Below, one piece after another: positions 22,060-33,489 of a DNA stretch of 64,000 bases. The stretch is from Adiantum capillus-veneris (lineage: Eukaryota > Streptophyta > Polypodiopsida > Polypodiales > Pteridaceae): positions 143,304,734 to 143,368,733 of the forward strand of contig CM043958.1 of NCBI GenBank assembly GCA_014529385.2, written 5' to 3'. The notes beneath the pieces were generated by a model. That model had not been told where the DNA came from, did not search any database, and saw only the letters and a program-made list of their open reading frames with translations. Every line of letters begins with the position of its first letter. Positions within the stretch are counted from its first letter, which is position 1. The position numbers were made by a program, and so were the translations under genes.

Positions 22060-23284
22060 TGTCACGTGACACATCCAACCCTATGTGTCCGTGGACAAGC
22101 TACAGCATGATCAGGGTTCAGTCAGTCAAGTCAGTCTAGATTAGAAGTGATCTGGCACTTTTGTGAGTCTATTCGTAGACCGTGCATGCTCAGTCACTTA
22201 GTGTAGATGCATATTCTCTGGTTGCACACAACATGATTATCAGTATTCCCATCAGAATCCATCATATTCCATCAAGGGGATTTTCCAGTGCATTTAGCCT
22301 ATTTTACCTATTTTTGGTATTTTTCACTTATTAATTTAAGTGACTTTCCAACAAAAGTAGGTAGGGCAATTTTGCTAGGTTTGTATATAAGCAAACTAGA
22401 GCTAGCACTATTTGGCAGAAGAGGCAACAGGAGCCAAGCTCAGCAGGCAACTTCTCAACAGGACCTTGGCGGTTTCCCCCACCAAGCAAGAAGACCATCG
22501 CCAAAAGACCCCTTCCACTAACATTTCTGGAACTACACCAGCCTGGCGTTTTGCATCAGCACCATCGCTAGCAAGTCACAGCATATAGTGTTTTTGCATT
22601 AGCATCCTGACTATCAGAAACGTCAGCCTAGCGTTTTTGGTCCAACTTCAGCCTGTGGCGTTTTTGGTCCCAGATTCAGCGTTTTCAAATTCAGCAAGGC
22701 AACGTTTTCATCATCAGAAGACCTGCAAGATCAGCCCTAAAGGGTAGCAGATTCAGCCCGGTAAGAACCTCAGTTCAGCCTTAATGAACCTCAATTTTCA
22801 GCCCTAAACCTGCAGATTTTCAGTGTCAGAGATCCACAGAAAACAGCCCCAAAATCAGCGTTTTTGGACTAGTCGCAGAGTTCAGCGCATGGCGTTTTTG
22901 GACAGCAGTAGAAAGATTGCAGATTTCAGCCCTTAGGTCGACTTCGTCATCACCGTCGTCATCGTTGACATAGCCTAGACTTGCATTAGTCTCATGCATA
23001 CCATTTGTACCAGATTGTGCAATCATAAGTAGACCACTCTCGCCGACGAGAGTGGGGTCTTCGGAGGAGGGTTTTACGTCTCCGGTGTCGTATCTCTCTT
23101 CTCTCTCTATCTCTCAGTCTCATACACTTACACGCACAGTGTCCGTTCACTTTGTTTGTGATCATAGCACTCTCTCATTAAGAACGGAAGGCTCTACCTT
23201 CCATAAGAACAAAACGAACCTTGAGCATAGTTCGGATCACTCATCTTGAACAAAGCGCAAACATTCATTCCGTTGCACCTAACA
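22060..23284 (+). repeat. 3' LTR of element A
   Basis: The 1225-bp LTR starts TGTCACGTGACAC and ends TTGCACCTAACA, followed by target duplication TTAAG. It is uninterrupted and shows what the 5' LTR looked like before the nested insertion. AGCGTTTT words recur through it. Confidence 0.9.
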
Positions 23285-23764
23285 TTAAGAGTATATGACC
23301 GGGCAACTAGACGAGGATGCGTTCAGGACATAGTTGGTTGCCGCTGTGAATGTGTTTTCTCGGTTGGTGTAGAATCCTAGGTTTATGGAATTTCTGCAAG
23401 CGCCACCAGTGTCACAACAAACAAGGCAACTGTCTCATGCAGCAGAGCCTGTTGAGGCTCAAGCCCAAGTCCCTTGTGCGTCTCAGGAAAGCAGGGAGTA
23501 CTCTCATGTTGCGGAGTCAATTGGGGCTTCAAGACAACTTTCTTTTGTCCACGAACAGGTGGTTAGGACGATTCCACAGGCTTTGCCAGTTTAGCCAACC
23601 TCTTTTCAAACTCCAAATGTTGCATTAAATGGACAGGGCACTAGTTTACAGGCTATGCAACAGGTTTTTCCACCACCCACGGTACATCCTAGGTATTTCG
23701 GGGATGGATATGTGTTTCAGAGCATGGCTGGTTATGTGCTTGGAAACCAGCAATATATGCCAAG
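23285..23764 (+). pseudogene. D gag, second piece
   Basis: The frame continues EYMTGQLDEDAF, then passes a stop at about 23329 and another at about 23371 into FMEFLQAPPVSQQ and a Gln/Pro-rich stretch. It is cut at NQQYMPS by element C. The sequence resumes at 30915 after one CCAAG copy. Confidence 0.65.
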
Positions 23765-24991
23765 TGTTGCTAATTCGACTATTTTCTTATTTTTAATGAT
23801 TAATCTCTTTTTTAGAATATTTTGTTATGTGCACTAAGAACTGTTAAAAGATTGTAGCTACAGGAACTGCCATCAAGAACGGACAAACTCTGAGGTGTCA
23901 TTTGATGGGTGACGGTAAACATCGCGAAGAAGTTTCCATAAGTTCGGTGCAAAGGGCCGGGTTACGAGTGCCCCTGATGCGTCACATGATGGGTGACGGG
24001 TGTATCAGTAAGGGGGTATCCCGTAGGCTAAGGAGGAAATCCGAATTGAGTAAGAAAATACGCGTAAGACGCAAGCACAAGAATAAAGATGGGTTCAATG
24101 AAGCTTTTTACGAAAAGCAGGAACAATTGCGGGAAGGCATACGCTTTCCCGCGAGGAATCTATGTTTGCATTGCATTCGTGCATGTGGTTGCATCCAGGG
24201 ACGCCTGGGAAGTGTTGTGAAATGCATTGGTTTTAACTTATAAGGTTTTATTGAGTTTTTGGGCAGGTTCAGACCAATTTTAAAATATGCCGGCCGCCCA
24301 CTTAATAAGTGGGCAGCCACTTAGAAGATAAAGCAATAAAACCAGCCAGCGAATTCTCTCTCCCTATTTCGGGTGGAACAGCGCGAAAAAAAAAAAAAAA
24401 AAAAAACCGGCCGCGATCTCTACGCGAGCAGCTATTCGTGCCGTGGCCAGGGAGCTATAAAAGCACCACATGCCCTCACTCAAAGGGGGTACCAACGTCA
24501 GCAAGAGAAGACTCTGCCGCAAGAGATCGCGAGACTACGAAGCACGAAAGTCGCTTTTCCCGCTCAAGAGCGACAGGTATCTATTGTGGATTCGCCATAC
24601 GAATTGTTGTCGCGTGTTTGTGTGGTTTGTTTTGCAGGAATCTCTCGTCTTACGGGAAGGCCCTTCACGGGAAGTACGGCTTCACGCCTAAGTCACTTAC
24701 GGGAAAGTACGGCTTCGCGCCTAAGTCCCTTACGGGAAGGAACGGCCTTGGGCCCAAACCCTTTACGGGAAAGCACAACCTTCGGGTCTAAGATTACAGA
24801 ACGGAGGGGTTTCCTCGGGTTCTCGTGCTTGTATACGAATTCTCCCTGAATAAAAGAATACTCTTAACGGGGGGGGACCAGCCCATCTTCTGGTCCCCAA
24901 TACTGTGTCGATCTTCTCCCTTCTCTCACATTTGCAAAGTATTTTAATTTTCAGATTTTCAAGTGCTCGTGTACGCTCCCGTTTTGTGACA
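23765..24991 (+). repeat. 5' LTR of element C
   Basis: It runs from TGTTGCTAATTCG to TTTTGTGACA. A TATA box TATAAAAG is at 24455-24462 and an AATAAA at about 24849. Between these, from about 24648 to 24780, the word CTTACGGGAA recurs about five times at roughly 36-bp spacing. Confidence 0.9.
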
Positions 24992-24992
24992 G

Positions 24993-25004
24993 TGGTATCA
25001 GAGC
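24993..25004 (+). promoter_or_regulatory. Met-tRNA primer binding site of element C
   Basis: TGGTATCAGAGC begins one base after the LTR end. Confidence 0.9.
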
Positions 25005-25052
25005 TCGGACTCCTCTCTTTCTCTGCAAAGAAGGACGATTCCGGGAAGAACC

Positions 25053-26078
25053 ATGTCGAGCCGAGGGAGAAGCGTTGAAGAGGAGCTTCAACAAGTGCAA
25101 GCTCAGCTTGCGGAGTTGCAACAAATCTTACTGTTGCCAGACGTCCAAAAGCTTTTGGGCGGAATGAAGAAAACGAATGGAACTGATGCAGCCAAGCATC
25201 CAGACAACACTGTTGGCGTGAGACCACAGGAGGCAAGAGAAGAAGAACGTGCCGAGGTGCACAAAGGATCTTCGGATCGGAATGAACGGCCTACTTCAAG
25301 GAAAGGCCAGGAAAAAGCGCTCTCTCTGCTAGACGAGAGCAAGGACATCTCTATCTCATCTCCATCTTACTCTCCTTATTATACTTCTACTTCTCGATCA
25401 TCTCGTCAGAAGGAGGAAGCCGCTACTACTACTACTCTTCATCAACCTAAAGATAAGCCTCGATTCAAGAAGCATGGTCGCAAGTCTCAACATCGCATGA
25501 GAGTCTTCAAATCGGGCGACAAGGACATCAAGTTCGAAACCAACAATGGACGGAGAGACATCTCCAAAGCACTGTCCTTCGTCAGACAATTTGAAGTCGC
25601 CTTTACCAATGGGCACTTCACAGAAAGATCCAAATTACGCCATGTGGGCATGCACCTCAAGGAAACGGCAAGTAATTGGTGGCTAGCCAAGATTCTGGAA
25701 GGTTCTCAGGCCAGAACTTGGGAGAGCTTCAAATCTGAATTTTATGAACAATTTCTTCCGCTTGACTTCGAGCAGGACATACGGAAGGAATGGGACTGGC
25801 TTGCCCAGAAGGAACATGAAAGAGTAACGACCTATGTGGACAAGTATTGGTCGGTTCTTCTGAAGGTCACTCCCTTCATGAAGATTGCCGACGAGGAAAA
25901 GAAAAGAAAGTTCGAAGCGGGTCTCCAACCGCAGCTTCGAAAGAGTATGAAGGTGTATCCGCATGATACTCTTCAAAGGATGATGGAGTCAGCAATCATT
26001 GCTGAGGATTTGCACTCAACTGGGACGCCCAGAAAGATGGAGCATAGCACTTACCGTGCAAGACAAAGAGGGGTCTAA
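25053..26078 (+). CDS. Gag capsid protein of chromovirus C
   Basis: ATG 25053 opens a 341-residue frame. It has an N-terminal coiled coil (EEELQQVQAQLAELQQ), a Ser/Lys-rich linker, and from about residue 150 the Gag core: KALSFVRQFEVAF, LKETASNWWLAK, TWESFKSEFYEQF, and EKKRKFEAGL. Gag forms the particle in the cytoplasm. The stop TAA 26076 is probably a mutation: the same frame continues into the CCHC knuckle and protease, which a chromovirus normally has fused to Gag. Confidence 0.85.
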   Translation: MSSRGRSVEEELQQVQAQLAELQQILLLPDVQKLLGGMKKTNGTDAAKHPDNTVGVRPQEAREEERAEVHKGSSDRNERPTSRKGQEKALSLLDESKDISISSPSYSPYYTSTSRSSRQKEEAATTTTLHQPKDKPRFKKHGRKSQHRMRVFKSGDKDIKFETNNGRRDISKALSFVRQFEVAFTNGHFTERSKLRHVGMHLKETASNWWLAKILEGSQARTWESFKSEFYEQFLPLDFEQDIRKEWDWLAQKEHERVTTYVDKYWSVLLKVTPFMKIADEEKKRKFEAGLQPQLRKSMKVYPHDTLQRMMESAIIAEDLHSTGTPRKMEHSTYRARQRGV

Positions 26079-26680
26079 GATGACCAAGGGGGCCAAGGAA
26101 GAAAACGTCCTCCATCTAGAGACGATGATCATTCTAAGAAGCCAGAGGGCACTGGCAAGCGAACTAAGTATCTTTCTCCTACTCAACTCCAAACTTTCAG
26201 AGAGGAAGGAAGATGCTTCTACTGTGGCGAGAAAGGACATATGAAACCGGACTGCCCTCTAAAGCAGCAACGGCAAGAACAAGCTTCTGCGAGGCAAGAA
26301 AAAGCAAGGAAGGAACCCGCACCGCCAAGCTCGAACTCAATTCCAGATGTTCAAGGAAACACAGAAACGGAGAAAGGAAAGCGTCAACTTCTGAAGGGCT
26401 GGGGGTCTTTGAACAACCAGCGAGTACTGATTCTTTATGATCCAGGATCCACGGATAACTTCATCTCCCTGGATACTGCAGAACGTTTGTGCCTTACATC
26501 GGCTTAGCTTGGCACAACGGTTACATCCGGATCGGCATTCGAGGGGTTGACAACCAATGCAACTCCCGTGCAAGGACAGCTCAATCTTCGGATTGGGGAG
26601 TACAAGGACCGCGAATCATTTTTGATGGCACCCATCGAGGGATGTGATATCATCTTGGGTATGCCATGGCACTTTCCATG
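26079..26680 (+). pseudogene. CCHC knuckle and aspartic protease of C, stop-interrupted
   Basis: In the gag frame the sequence reads CFYCGEKGHMKPDC at about 26216-26257, a perfect CX2CX4HX4C. The protease active site LYDPGSTDNFIS is at about 26436-26470. TAG 26505 interrupts it, and the frame then continues to [12 protein letters not shown] at about 26644-26680, the second protease motif. A frameshift there leads into the RT frame. Confidence 0.8.
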
Positions 26681-29600
26681 ACACCTATTCCCGATTATGT
26701 GGAAAAGACCCTCACTTTTGATCATGGGGGTAAGAAAATAAAGATTCAAGCTGATGCAGGAGATTGGCAGTTCCCAATTGTAAGCCATATCTCCATTAAG
26801 AAAGAAATGAAGAAGTGTGTTTCTGCTTACTTGATTTTTGCAAAGGATAAAACTAGTAGGGACTCTCTCTCTAGTCTGGAAATTAAGCGTCTTCAATTTA
26901 TTGAAAAGTACAAGGATTGTTTCACGGAAACACTTCCTGAAGAACTCCCTCCGGTACACCCGGAAGATCACCGCATAGATCTCATACCGGGTAGCTCGCC
27001 TCCCAATCAACCCCCTTATCGGGTAAGTCTTGCTCAGCAAGAGGAAATTCTGAAGCAAGTCAACGAGCTTCTAGAGAAAGGGTTAGTACGGCCCAGTGCT
27101 TCACCCTACTGCTCTCCAGTTCTACTGGTGCAGAAGAAAGATGGCACGTTTCGAATGTGCATAGACTATCGGTCTTTAAACAAGATCACGATCAAGAATC
27201 GCTTTCCGATTCCCCGGATTGATGATATACTTGATAAGTTGCAGGGTGCAAGTGTCTTTAGTCTCATAGACTTAAAGAGTGGGTATCATCAGGTACGGAT
27301 CGCCCCTGAGGATGTCCATAAGACTGCTTTCCGCACAACCTTTGGATTATGTGAATTTTTGGTAATGCCTTTCGGCTTGACCAATGCTCCTACGACGTTC
27401 AATCGCATGATGGACCGCATTTTCAGCCCGTATCGAGCTTTTACGGGAGTATTCTTTGACGACATACTCATCTTCTCTAAATCAGAAGAGGAACATCGGA
27501 AGCACTTGGAATTAGTGTTTCAAGAATTGCGAAAGCATGAGTTGCATGTGAATGCAAAGAAGAGCGAGTTCTTTCTCTCATAGATACACTATCTTGGCCA
27601 TATAGTCTCTCACAATCAAGTGAGTATGGATCCTGCCAAGATCCGAGTGGTAGAAGATTGGCCTATTCCCACTACGGTACATGATGTACGTAGTTTCCTG
27701 GGATTAGGTTCATATTATCGAAGGTTTGTCCGAGGATTTGCTCATGTAGCAGGACCACTTCATGACTTGACAAAGAAGAAGATTCCTTTCAGATGGGGAT
27801 CGAGACAACAAGGAGCTTTTGATCGGCTCAAGTACTTGTTAAGCCATGGGCCTATTTTGATAGTGCCTGACTTAAGAAAACCATTTGAGGTTCACTGCGA
27901 TGCTTCAGGCGATTGCATCGGAGCAGTGTTAAACCAAGAAGGTCATGCAGTGGCCTACGAAAGCAGACGGCTTAAGGATGCAGAGTTGCATGCATCAATC
28001 TACGAAAAGGAACTCACGGCTGTGATTCACGCCTTATCCAAATGGAAGCACTATCTTCTAGGAGCGGATTTTGTGATCAAGACTCATCACCAGAGTTTGC
28101 GGTATTTTCTTACGCAAAGGAAACTATCTGAGAAGCAGATGAGATGGGCAAACTTTTTGTCTATGTTTCACTTCCAGATCCTTTACACGTCTGGGAGTAA
28201 GAATGTGGTCGCAGACGCATTGTCTAGGCGGCCAAGGGTGAACGCTATCACTTCGGTGTATCACCAAGAATTAGAAGCACTACCGGATTTGTATCCGAAT
28301 GATCCAGACTTCTCCACCATTTGGGAAAAGCTACATCGTGGAGAGAATGAGTTTCCCTATTCCATTCGGGACGGTTATCTTTACCACCATCAGGCCATAT
28401 GTGTGGCGGAACCATTAAGAAAGAAGATCATGGATGAAGCACACGCTTCGCCTTATGCGGGTCATCGGGGTATTCTCCCTACGACCTTAGCAATGGAAAG
28501 ATATTTCTTTTGGCCTAGCCTTAAAGCAGACATTGATAAGTATGTCAGGGAATGCTTGGTTTGCCAAAAAGTGAAGTATGATCGGCATAAGACGCCTGGG
28601 TTGCTACAACCATTGCCTGTGCCTAATGAACCCTGGGAAAGTCTTGCCATGGACTTCATCATGGACCTCCCTAGAACTCAGACTGGAAATGACGCGATCT
28701 GGACCATTGTGGACCGGTTTAGCAAGCAAGCACACTTTATACCAGTCAAGAAAACGATAAAAGCAGATCATATGGCTAGGGTCTTTTTAGCACAGATCTT
28801 TAAGCATCATGGAATGCCTAAGTCTATTGTGAGCGATCGAGATCCTCGCATGACAGGAAATTTTTGGCGTGCCTTGATGGATAATCTTGGTACAAAGCTG
28901 AATTCCTCATCTGCCTACCATCCTCAAACGGACGGGCAAAGTGAGATAGCCAATTCCACAGTATTGGATATGTTAAAAGCTTATGTGTCAGACCGGCAAT
29001 CTGACTGGGAGAAATATTTGCCTCTTGTTGAGTATGCGTATAACAATACCATACACTCATCGACGGGGAAAGCACCTTTTGAGATTCTCTATGGTAAGCC
29101 TTTGCTTCCACCCATCCTTTTAACTAAGGATAAGATCTTTGCAGCAGATGAATTCGTCCGGGATTTGGACACAGCCTACGGGCAAGTTAGGAGAGCTATT
29201 CTACGCTCTCAGGAAAAGCATAAGAAAGCTGCAGACAAGCACAGAAGGAATCTAGACTTAACAGTCGAACAGTTAGTCTTACTCAAATTTGAGAAGGCAA
29301 GACTTAAGAAACAAGCGTCTCATAAGGGGAAAGTGGTAAAACTTTCTACCCGTTATTATGGGCCGTTTAAGATCACTGAGCGAGTGAATGATGTCGCTTT
29401 CCGATTAGAGCTACCGCCTAATTGGAAGATCCATAATGCTTTCCATGTCAGTTTACTCCGGCCGTATGTGAGACCGCCTCCAAGCCAGCCTAGTGCTGAG
29501 GAACCTCTTGAGGTTGAGGAAACAAAAGAAATACTCCAACCGGAGCAGATAGTAAGTCATCAGGAGCGGCCTCTCAAATCCGGAAAGATAACATGGAAGT

Positions 29601-29719
29601 ATTTGGTTAAGTTTAAGAACTACTCGAATCTAGATGCTCAGTGGTGGATGACTACAGTTCAGGTCAACTGGTTAGAAGCCAGAGGGATGTTGCTAATTGG
29701 ACTATTTTCTTATTTTTAA
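26666..29719 (+). pseudogene. Pol of chromovirus C: RT, RNase H, integrase, chromodomain
   Basis: The single frame is interrupted once, by TAG 27581. [33 protein letters not shown], the catalytic FFDDIL at about 27456. RNase H: EVHCDASGDCIGAVL and SIYEKEL. Integrase: an HHCC finger (H...H...CLVC at about 28440-28570) and the catalytic acids in MDFIMDL, SDRDPRM and GQSEIANS. The C-terminal block from about 29500 (EILQPEQIVSH ... WKYLVKFKNY ... WW) is a chromodomain-like tail, placing C in the chromoviruses, which target specific chromatin. All catalytic acids are present; only the stops and the frameshift inactivate it. The frame runs about 30 bp into the 3' LTR. Confidence 0.9.
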
Positions 29720-30914
29720 TGATTAATCTCTTTTTTAGGATATTTTATTATGTGCACTAAGAACTGTTAAAAGATTGTAGCTACAGGAACTGCCATCAAG
29801 AACGGACAAACTCTGATGTGTCATTTGATGGGTGACGGTAAACATCGCGAAGGAGTTTCCATAAGTTCGGTGGAAAGGGCCGGGTTACGAGTGCCCCTGA
29901 TGCGTCACATGATGGGTGACGGGTGCATCAGTTAGGGGGTATCCTGTAGGCTAAGGAGGAAATCCGAACTGAGTAAGAAAATACGCGTAAGAATGCAAGC
30001 ACAAGAATAAAGATGGGTTCAATGAAGCTTTTTACGAAAAGCAGAAACAATCGCGGGAAGGCATACGCTTTCCCGCGAGGAATCTATGTTTGCATTGCAT
30101 TCATGCATGTGGTTGCATCCAGGGACGCCTGGGAAGTGTTGTGAAATGCATTGGTTTTAACTTATAAGGTTTTATTGAGTTTTTGGGCAGGTTCAGACCA
30201 ATTTTAAAATATGCCGGCCGCCCACTTAATAAGTGGGCAGCCACTTAGAAGATAAAGCAACAAAACCAGCCAGCGAATTCTCTCTCCCTATTTCGGGTGG
30301 AACAGCGTGAAAAAAAAAAAAAAAAAAAAAACGGCCGCGATCTCTATGCGAGCAGCTATTCGTGCCGTGGCCAGGGAGCTATAAAAGCACCACATGCCCT
30401 CACTCAAAGGGGCTACCAACGTCAGCAAGAGAAGACTCTGCCGCAAGAGATCGCGAGACTACGAAGCACGGAAGTCGCTTTTCCCGCGCAAGAGCGACAG
30501 GTATCTATTGTGGATTCGCCATACGAATTGTTGTCGCGTGTTTGTGTGGTTTGTTTTGTAGGAATCTCCCGTCTTACGGGAAGGCCCTTCACGGGAAGTA
30601 CGGCTTCACGCCTAAGTCACTTACGGGAAAGTAAGGCTTCGCGCCTAAGTCCCTTACGGGAAGGAACGGCCTTACACCCAAGCCCTTTACGGGAAAGCAC
30701 GACCTTCGGGTCTAAGATTACAGAACGGAGGGGTTTCCTCGCGTTCTCGTGCTTGTATACGAATTCTCCCTGAATAAAAGAATACTCTTAACGGGGGGGG
30801 ACCAGCCCATCTTCTGGTCCCCAATACTGTGCCGATCTTCTCCTTCTCTCACATTTGCAAAGTATTTTAATTTTCAGATTTTCAAGTGCTCGTGTACGCT
30901 CCCATTTTGTGACA
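29688..30914 (+). repeat. 3' LTR of element C
   Basis: It starts TGTTGCTAATTGG after the purine run AGCCAGAGGGA and ends TTTTGTGACA before CCAAG. TATA box at about 30380, AATAAA at about 30774. The CTTACGGGAA repeats are at about 30572-30705, with one copy mutated to AAGTAAGG. Confidence 0.9.
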
Positions 30915-31620
30915 CCAAGAACAGTGTTTGGGGGTATGCAAGGCATGATGCCAAACCCCATGTATAGTAATATTGGCATGAAGCAAGCGTTTAAGTGCAA
31001 CGAGGGCCAGTTTGGGGTGCCACATGGCAATTTTGGCATGGCTGGTTTTTCCGACCAATAGGCACATATGGCACCAGTGATGCAGAAGTCAATGGCGAAG
31101 GGGCGCCAATGATCCCTATTACAGTGCCTATGTTGCAGACAATTTCCAATGACAATTTGGGAGCCAAGAGCCTACAAAAGAAGGTAGTGCAGCTGTCAAG
31201 TTTGAAACTTTTAGTGGCTGTGAGGAAAAGGCAAAGGCTCTTACTTTCCTCCAGTAGTTTGATACAGCTTATGCAGGGAGGAATTTTACAGAGGTCTCCA
31301 AGGTTAGAAAAGCTACCGCTTGAGACATTGGAAGGACGGGCTAAGAAAAAGAAAAGGAAGCCCTTTGTGCGAAAGTTGTTCGAGGAAAAGAAGGCTTTAA
31401 TGGCTGAGAACAAATGTTTATATGTGAATAGCCTGGTCACTTTGCTGCAGATTGTCCACAAAGAAGAAGACCAGCGGATTCGGATGACAACGAGGACAGG
31501 AAAGGCAATAAGCCCAAACCCACGACAGGTCTAGTGCCAGATATGGTGGGTGATAGGCCAAGTTCAAATGCCAGTGCGTGATGCAGAGCGTGGGGTAAAG
31601 TTAGAGACCAGACAACACTT
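30915..31620 (+). pseudogene. D gag, third piece, with capsid core and knuckle remnant
   Basis: The frame resumes as TVFGGMQGMMPNPMY. After stops, a capsid block reads VKFETFSGCEEKAKALTFLQ (about 31195-31255) followed by FDTAYAG and FTEVSKVRKAT, homologous to gag at 25530 (C) and 44560 (H). A broken CCHC knuckle, FICE*PGHFAADC, is at about 31415-31455. Confidence 0.65.
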
Positions 31621-31837
31621 ATCTTCTTTGATCCAGGTGTTAAAGCAAACTTTATCTCACCAGAATTGACCATCAAGTTGGGCATCAAGCTGAAGAGATG
31701 GGGTACACAGCAGAGGCAGGGTTGGCATGTCCTAGCTACTCAGAGTGTGTTACTCCTATCATTGGAAAGTTGCATCTGTATATTCAATCATACGTGGACA
31801 CTGAAGAATTTTACATCATGCCACTGGAAGGGTGCGA
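31621..31837 (+). pseudogene. D protease, first part
   Basis: FFDPGVKANFISPELTIKLG (about 31628-31690) is the aspartic-protease active-site region with DPGV in place of DTGS. The frame then shifts to YTAEAGLACPSY and ends at MPLEGCD where a solo LTR is inserted. It resumes as ALLGIPW at 32583. Confidence 0.7.
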
Positions 31838-32578
31838 TGAAACCGGCCCGTGGGGCGGTAGGTGTTGGCTTTCACCCGAAATTCTTTACTTTAGACACAC
31901 ACACACAGAGCACTTTGCAAAGAGTACCTGTGACGAGAATTAACACTTGAATACACACACGTCTCGGAAGCTAGAATGCCCCGAGCAGACGCCGACAACC
32001 TGTAGGCCCCAAAATTGGCGCCCCTTTCGGTATTTCTTTATTCTTTAGGAGGGTAAATTACAAAGTAGAGTCCTGGGAATCTCTTTACCTGTATCCCACT
32101 AGATACCATCTGTTTTGGCCAAATTTCGGCAGCATAACAAGCCCAAAACTTGCGCGAAAACATTTCCCCTGCTAGAACTCACTTCATTGACGTATACCCT
32201 CTGATTCCTGCCCAAAGACAGTAATTCAGCACGCTGTATTTACTGGTTTTTGCCCTGTTTTCAGCCCCAAACAGTCCCCTAACTATCCTCCGCCAGTGGG
32301 GCACTATTCCCAATGGTTCTGGCGTCCGTATGGCTGAAAAACAGTCAATTTACAGCGTCTACGCAGCGTTGAAAACGCATCTGTAAGGTGAGGTTATGAC
32401 CCTCACCGGTGCCTGCTTTGGAGTAGTAGTTAGCTACCCGTGTTCCTGCTCAAGGAGGCTCTTGCCTCAGCACAAAAGCATGAACCCACACAGCTGTACA
32501 TCAGTCAAATGAAGAGCCCTCTTGTGGGGCATCACATAACTGCACGTAGGGGAGAGAGAGAGCAGTGTGTAGTGTGCA
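31838..32578 (-). mobile_element. Solo LTR in D protease
   Basis: The block interrupts the protease motif GCD-ALLGIPW exactly. It starts TG and ends CA on the plus strand, with a GCGA direct repeat (31834-31837 and 32579-32582), or GCGAT as 5 bp if the insert begins one base later. In minus orientation its middle has the block AAATACCGAAAGGGGCGCC, also found in the LTRs of G and H, and its right part resembles 46385-46520. Orientation is inferred from those similarities. Confidence 0.65.
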
Positions 32579-33018
32579 GCGATGCGCTGCTGGGAATCCC
32601 GTGGATATTCCCTATACATGGAGTGCTAGATGTCTTCAACAAGAAATTCACCCATCTCCCTTCAACATAGGGGCAAAACTCACATCCTGGATGTAAAGCT
32701 TAAAGGGGAGTTTGTCCCTATTGTATCTGCTTCGGCTATCACTTTTGTAATTAAGAATTATCTCTGTGCGTACTTGATTTTTGCACGTGATGTTTCAGAT
32801 AATTGTCAGTCAAATTTATGTGCGTTAGATAAAGAAAAGTCGCCATTTTTGCTAGAGTTTAGTGGCTGTTTTTCTGATTCAGTACCGTCTCGGTTGCCGC
32901 CAGAGAAGCCTGAGGAATTATGTGATAGATTTGCTGCCAGGTTGTAGCCCACCAAATAGGCCTCCCTAAGGGTTAGTGCGGCTTAACAGAAAGAGATTAT
33001 GGGCCAAGTAGAGGAGCT
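32579..33018 (+). pseudogene. D protease end and N-terminal RT
   Basis: ALLGIPWIFPIHGVLD ends the protease. After a frameshift at about 32670 the linker continues (KTHILDVKLKGEFVPIV, then YLCAYLIFARD, matching SAYLIFAKD of C) to GCFSDSVPSRLPPEKPEE, the region just before RT. The stop is at 32945. A degraded EIMGQVEEL follows up to the SINE-like insert. Confidence 0.7.
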
Positions 33019-33489
33019 AATCACCTACTTGTCTACTCGCTCTACTTCAATTTTATTCAATTCCTTGTGAGATTCTGCGAGAATCTCTCTTTCCTTTCAA
33101 AGGAAGATTTATTTATTGCTCTTTCAAAACGAAACCTGAGTTTTGAACTCTCACCTATTAGACATCGACCTGATGGTTAACCCCCTGTAACCACTCCACC
33201 AAGTACTCGACCTGATGGCAACGCCTACCCATGTAAAAAGAGTATAACTCTCCGGCCTGCCTCGCTAGCTCGCCTGCCAGCGCTCGTACTCCTTGCTGTG
33301 TTGCCTGACCTGCATCATACTCTCTTGCATGAAACTCTCTTGCTGTGTCGCCCAGCCTGCTCATACTCCTTGCTAGTAAACTCAGGGGACGGGCCGCAGT
33401 AAACTCAGGTTCATCTGGCGATTTCAAATTTTACCAATGCTGGAGCATCGCCCTTGATTCTCCGCTTCATTTGCTTTAAATAAATTGAA
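33019..33489 (-). mobile_element. SINE-like insertion in D RT
   Basis: This stretch of about 470 bp separates QVEEL from [11 protein letters not shown], which are adjacent in intact Ty3 RT. On the minus strand it contains a pol III A-box-like TGGTGGAGTGGTTA (about 33187-33200) and a B-box-like GAGTTCAAAACTC about 45 bp downstream (about 33142-33155). That arrangement is typical of tRNA-derived SINEs. Upstream on that strand are short repeated words (AGGAGTATGAGCAGG, AGGAGTACGAGC). The exact ends and target duplication are unclear. Confidence 0.45.

Larger units (their letters stand above)
16048..23284 (+). mobile_element. Non-autonomous LTR retrotransposon A
   Basis: It is flanked by a 5-bp duplication with one mismatch (TCAAG 16043-16047, TTAAG 23285-23289). 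The 5' LTR is 16048-18559 (about 1226 bp after removing a nested solo LTR) and the 3' LTR 22060-23284 (1225 bp). A Met-tRNA primer site lies at 18561 and a polypurine tract AAAAGGAGGGGA ends at 22059. The roughly 3.5-kb interior codes for a gag-like region with a CCHC knuckle, a retropepsin-like region, and an ORF of unknown function. There is no reverse transcriptase, RNase H or integrase, so it would need a helper in trans. Confidence 0.85.
23765..30914 (+). mobile_element. Ty3/gypsy chromovirus C, nearly complete
   Basis: Target duplication CCAAG is perfect at 23760-23764 and 30915-30919. LTRs are 23765-24991 and 29688-30914, both 1227 bp. By eye they differ at roughly 30-35 positions (about 2.5-3%), so C is much younger than its host D. 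A primer site (24993), gag, CCHC, protease, RT, RNase H, integrase, chromodomain and polypurine tract are all present in order. Only three in-frame stops and one frameshift interrupt the coding region. Confidence 0.95.

Noticed and set aside
24373-24849. 158-codon ORF within the C LTR
   Set aside because: It lies wholly inside the LTR, repeats in the 3' LTR, and is explained by the 36-bp tandem repeat and a poly-A run.
33158-33427. 89-codon minus ORF (with EYLVEWLQG) as a chromodomain
   Set aside because: The resemblance is a few residues only, and the same bases form the A-box-like part of a SINE candidate.
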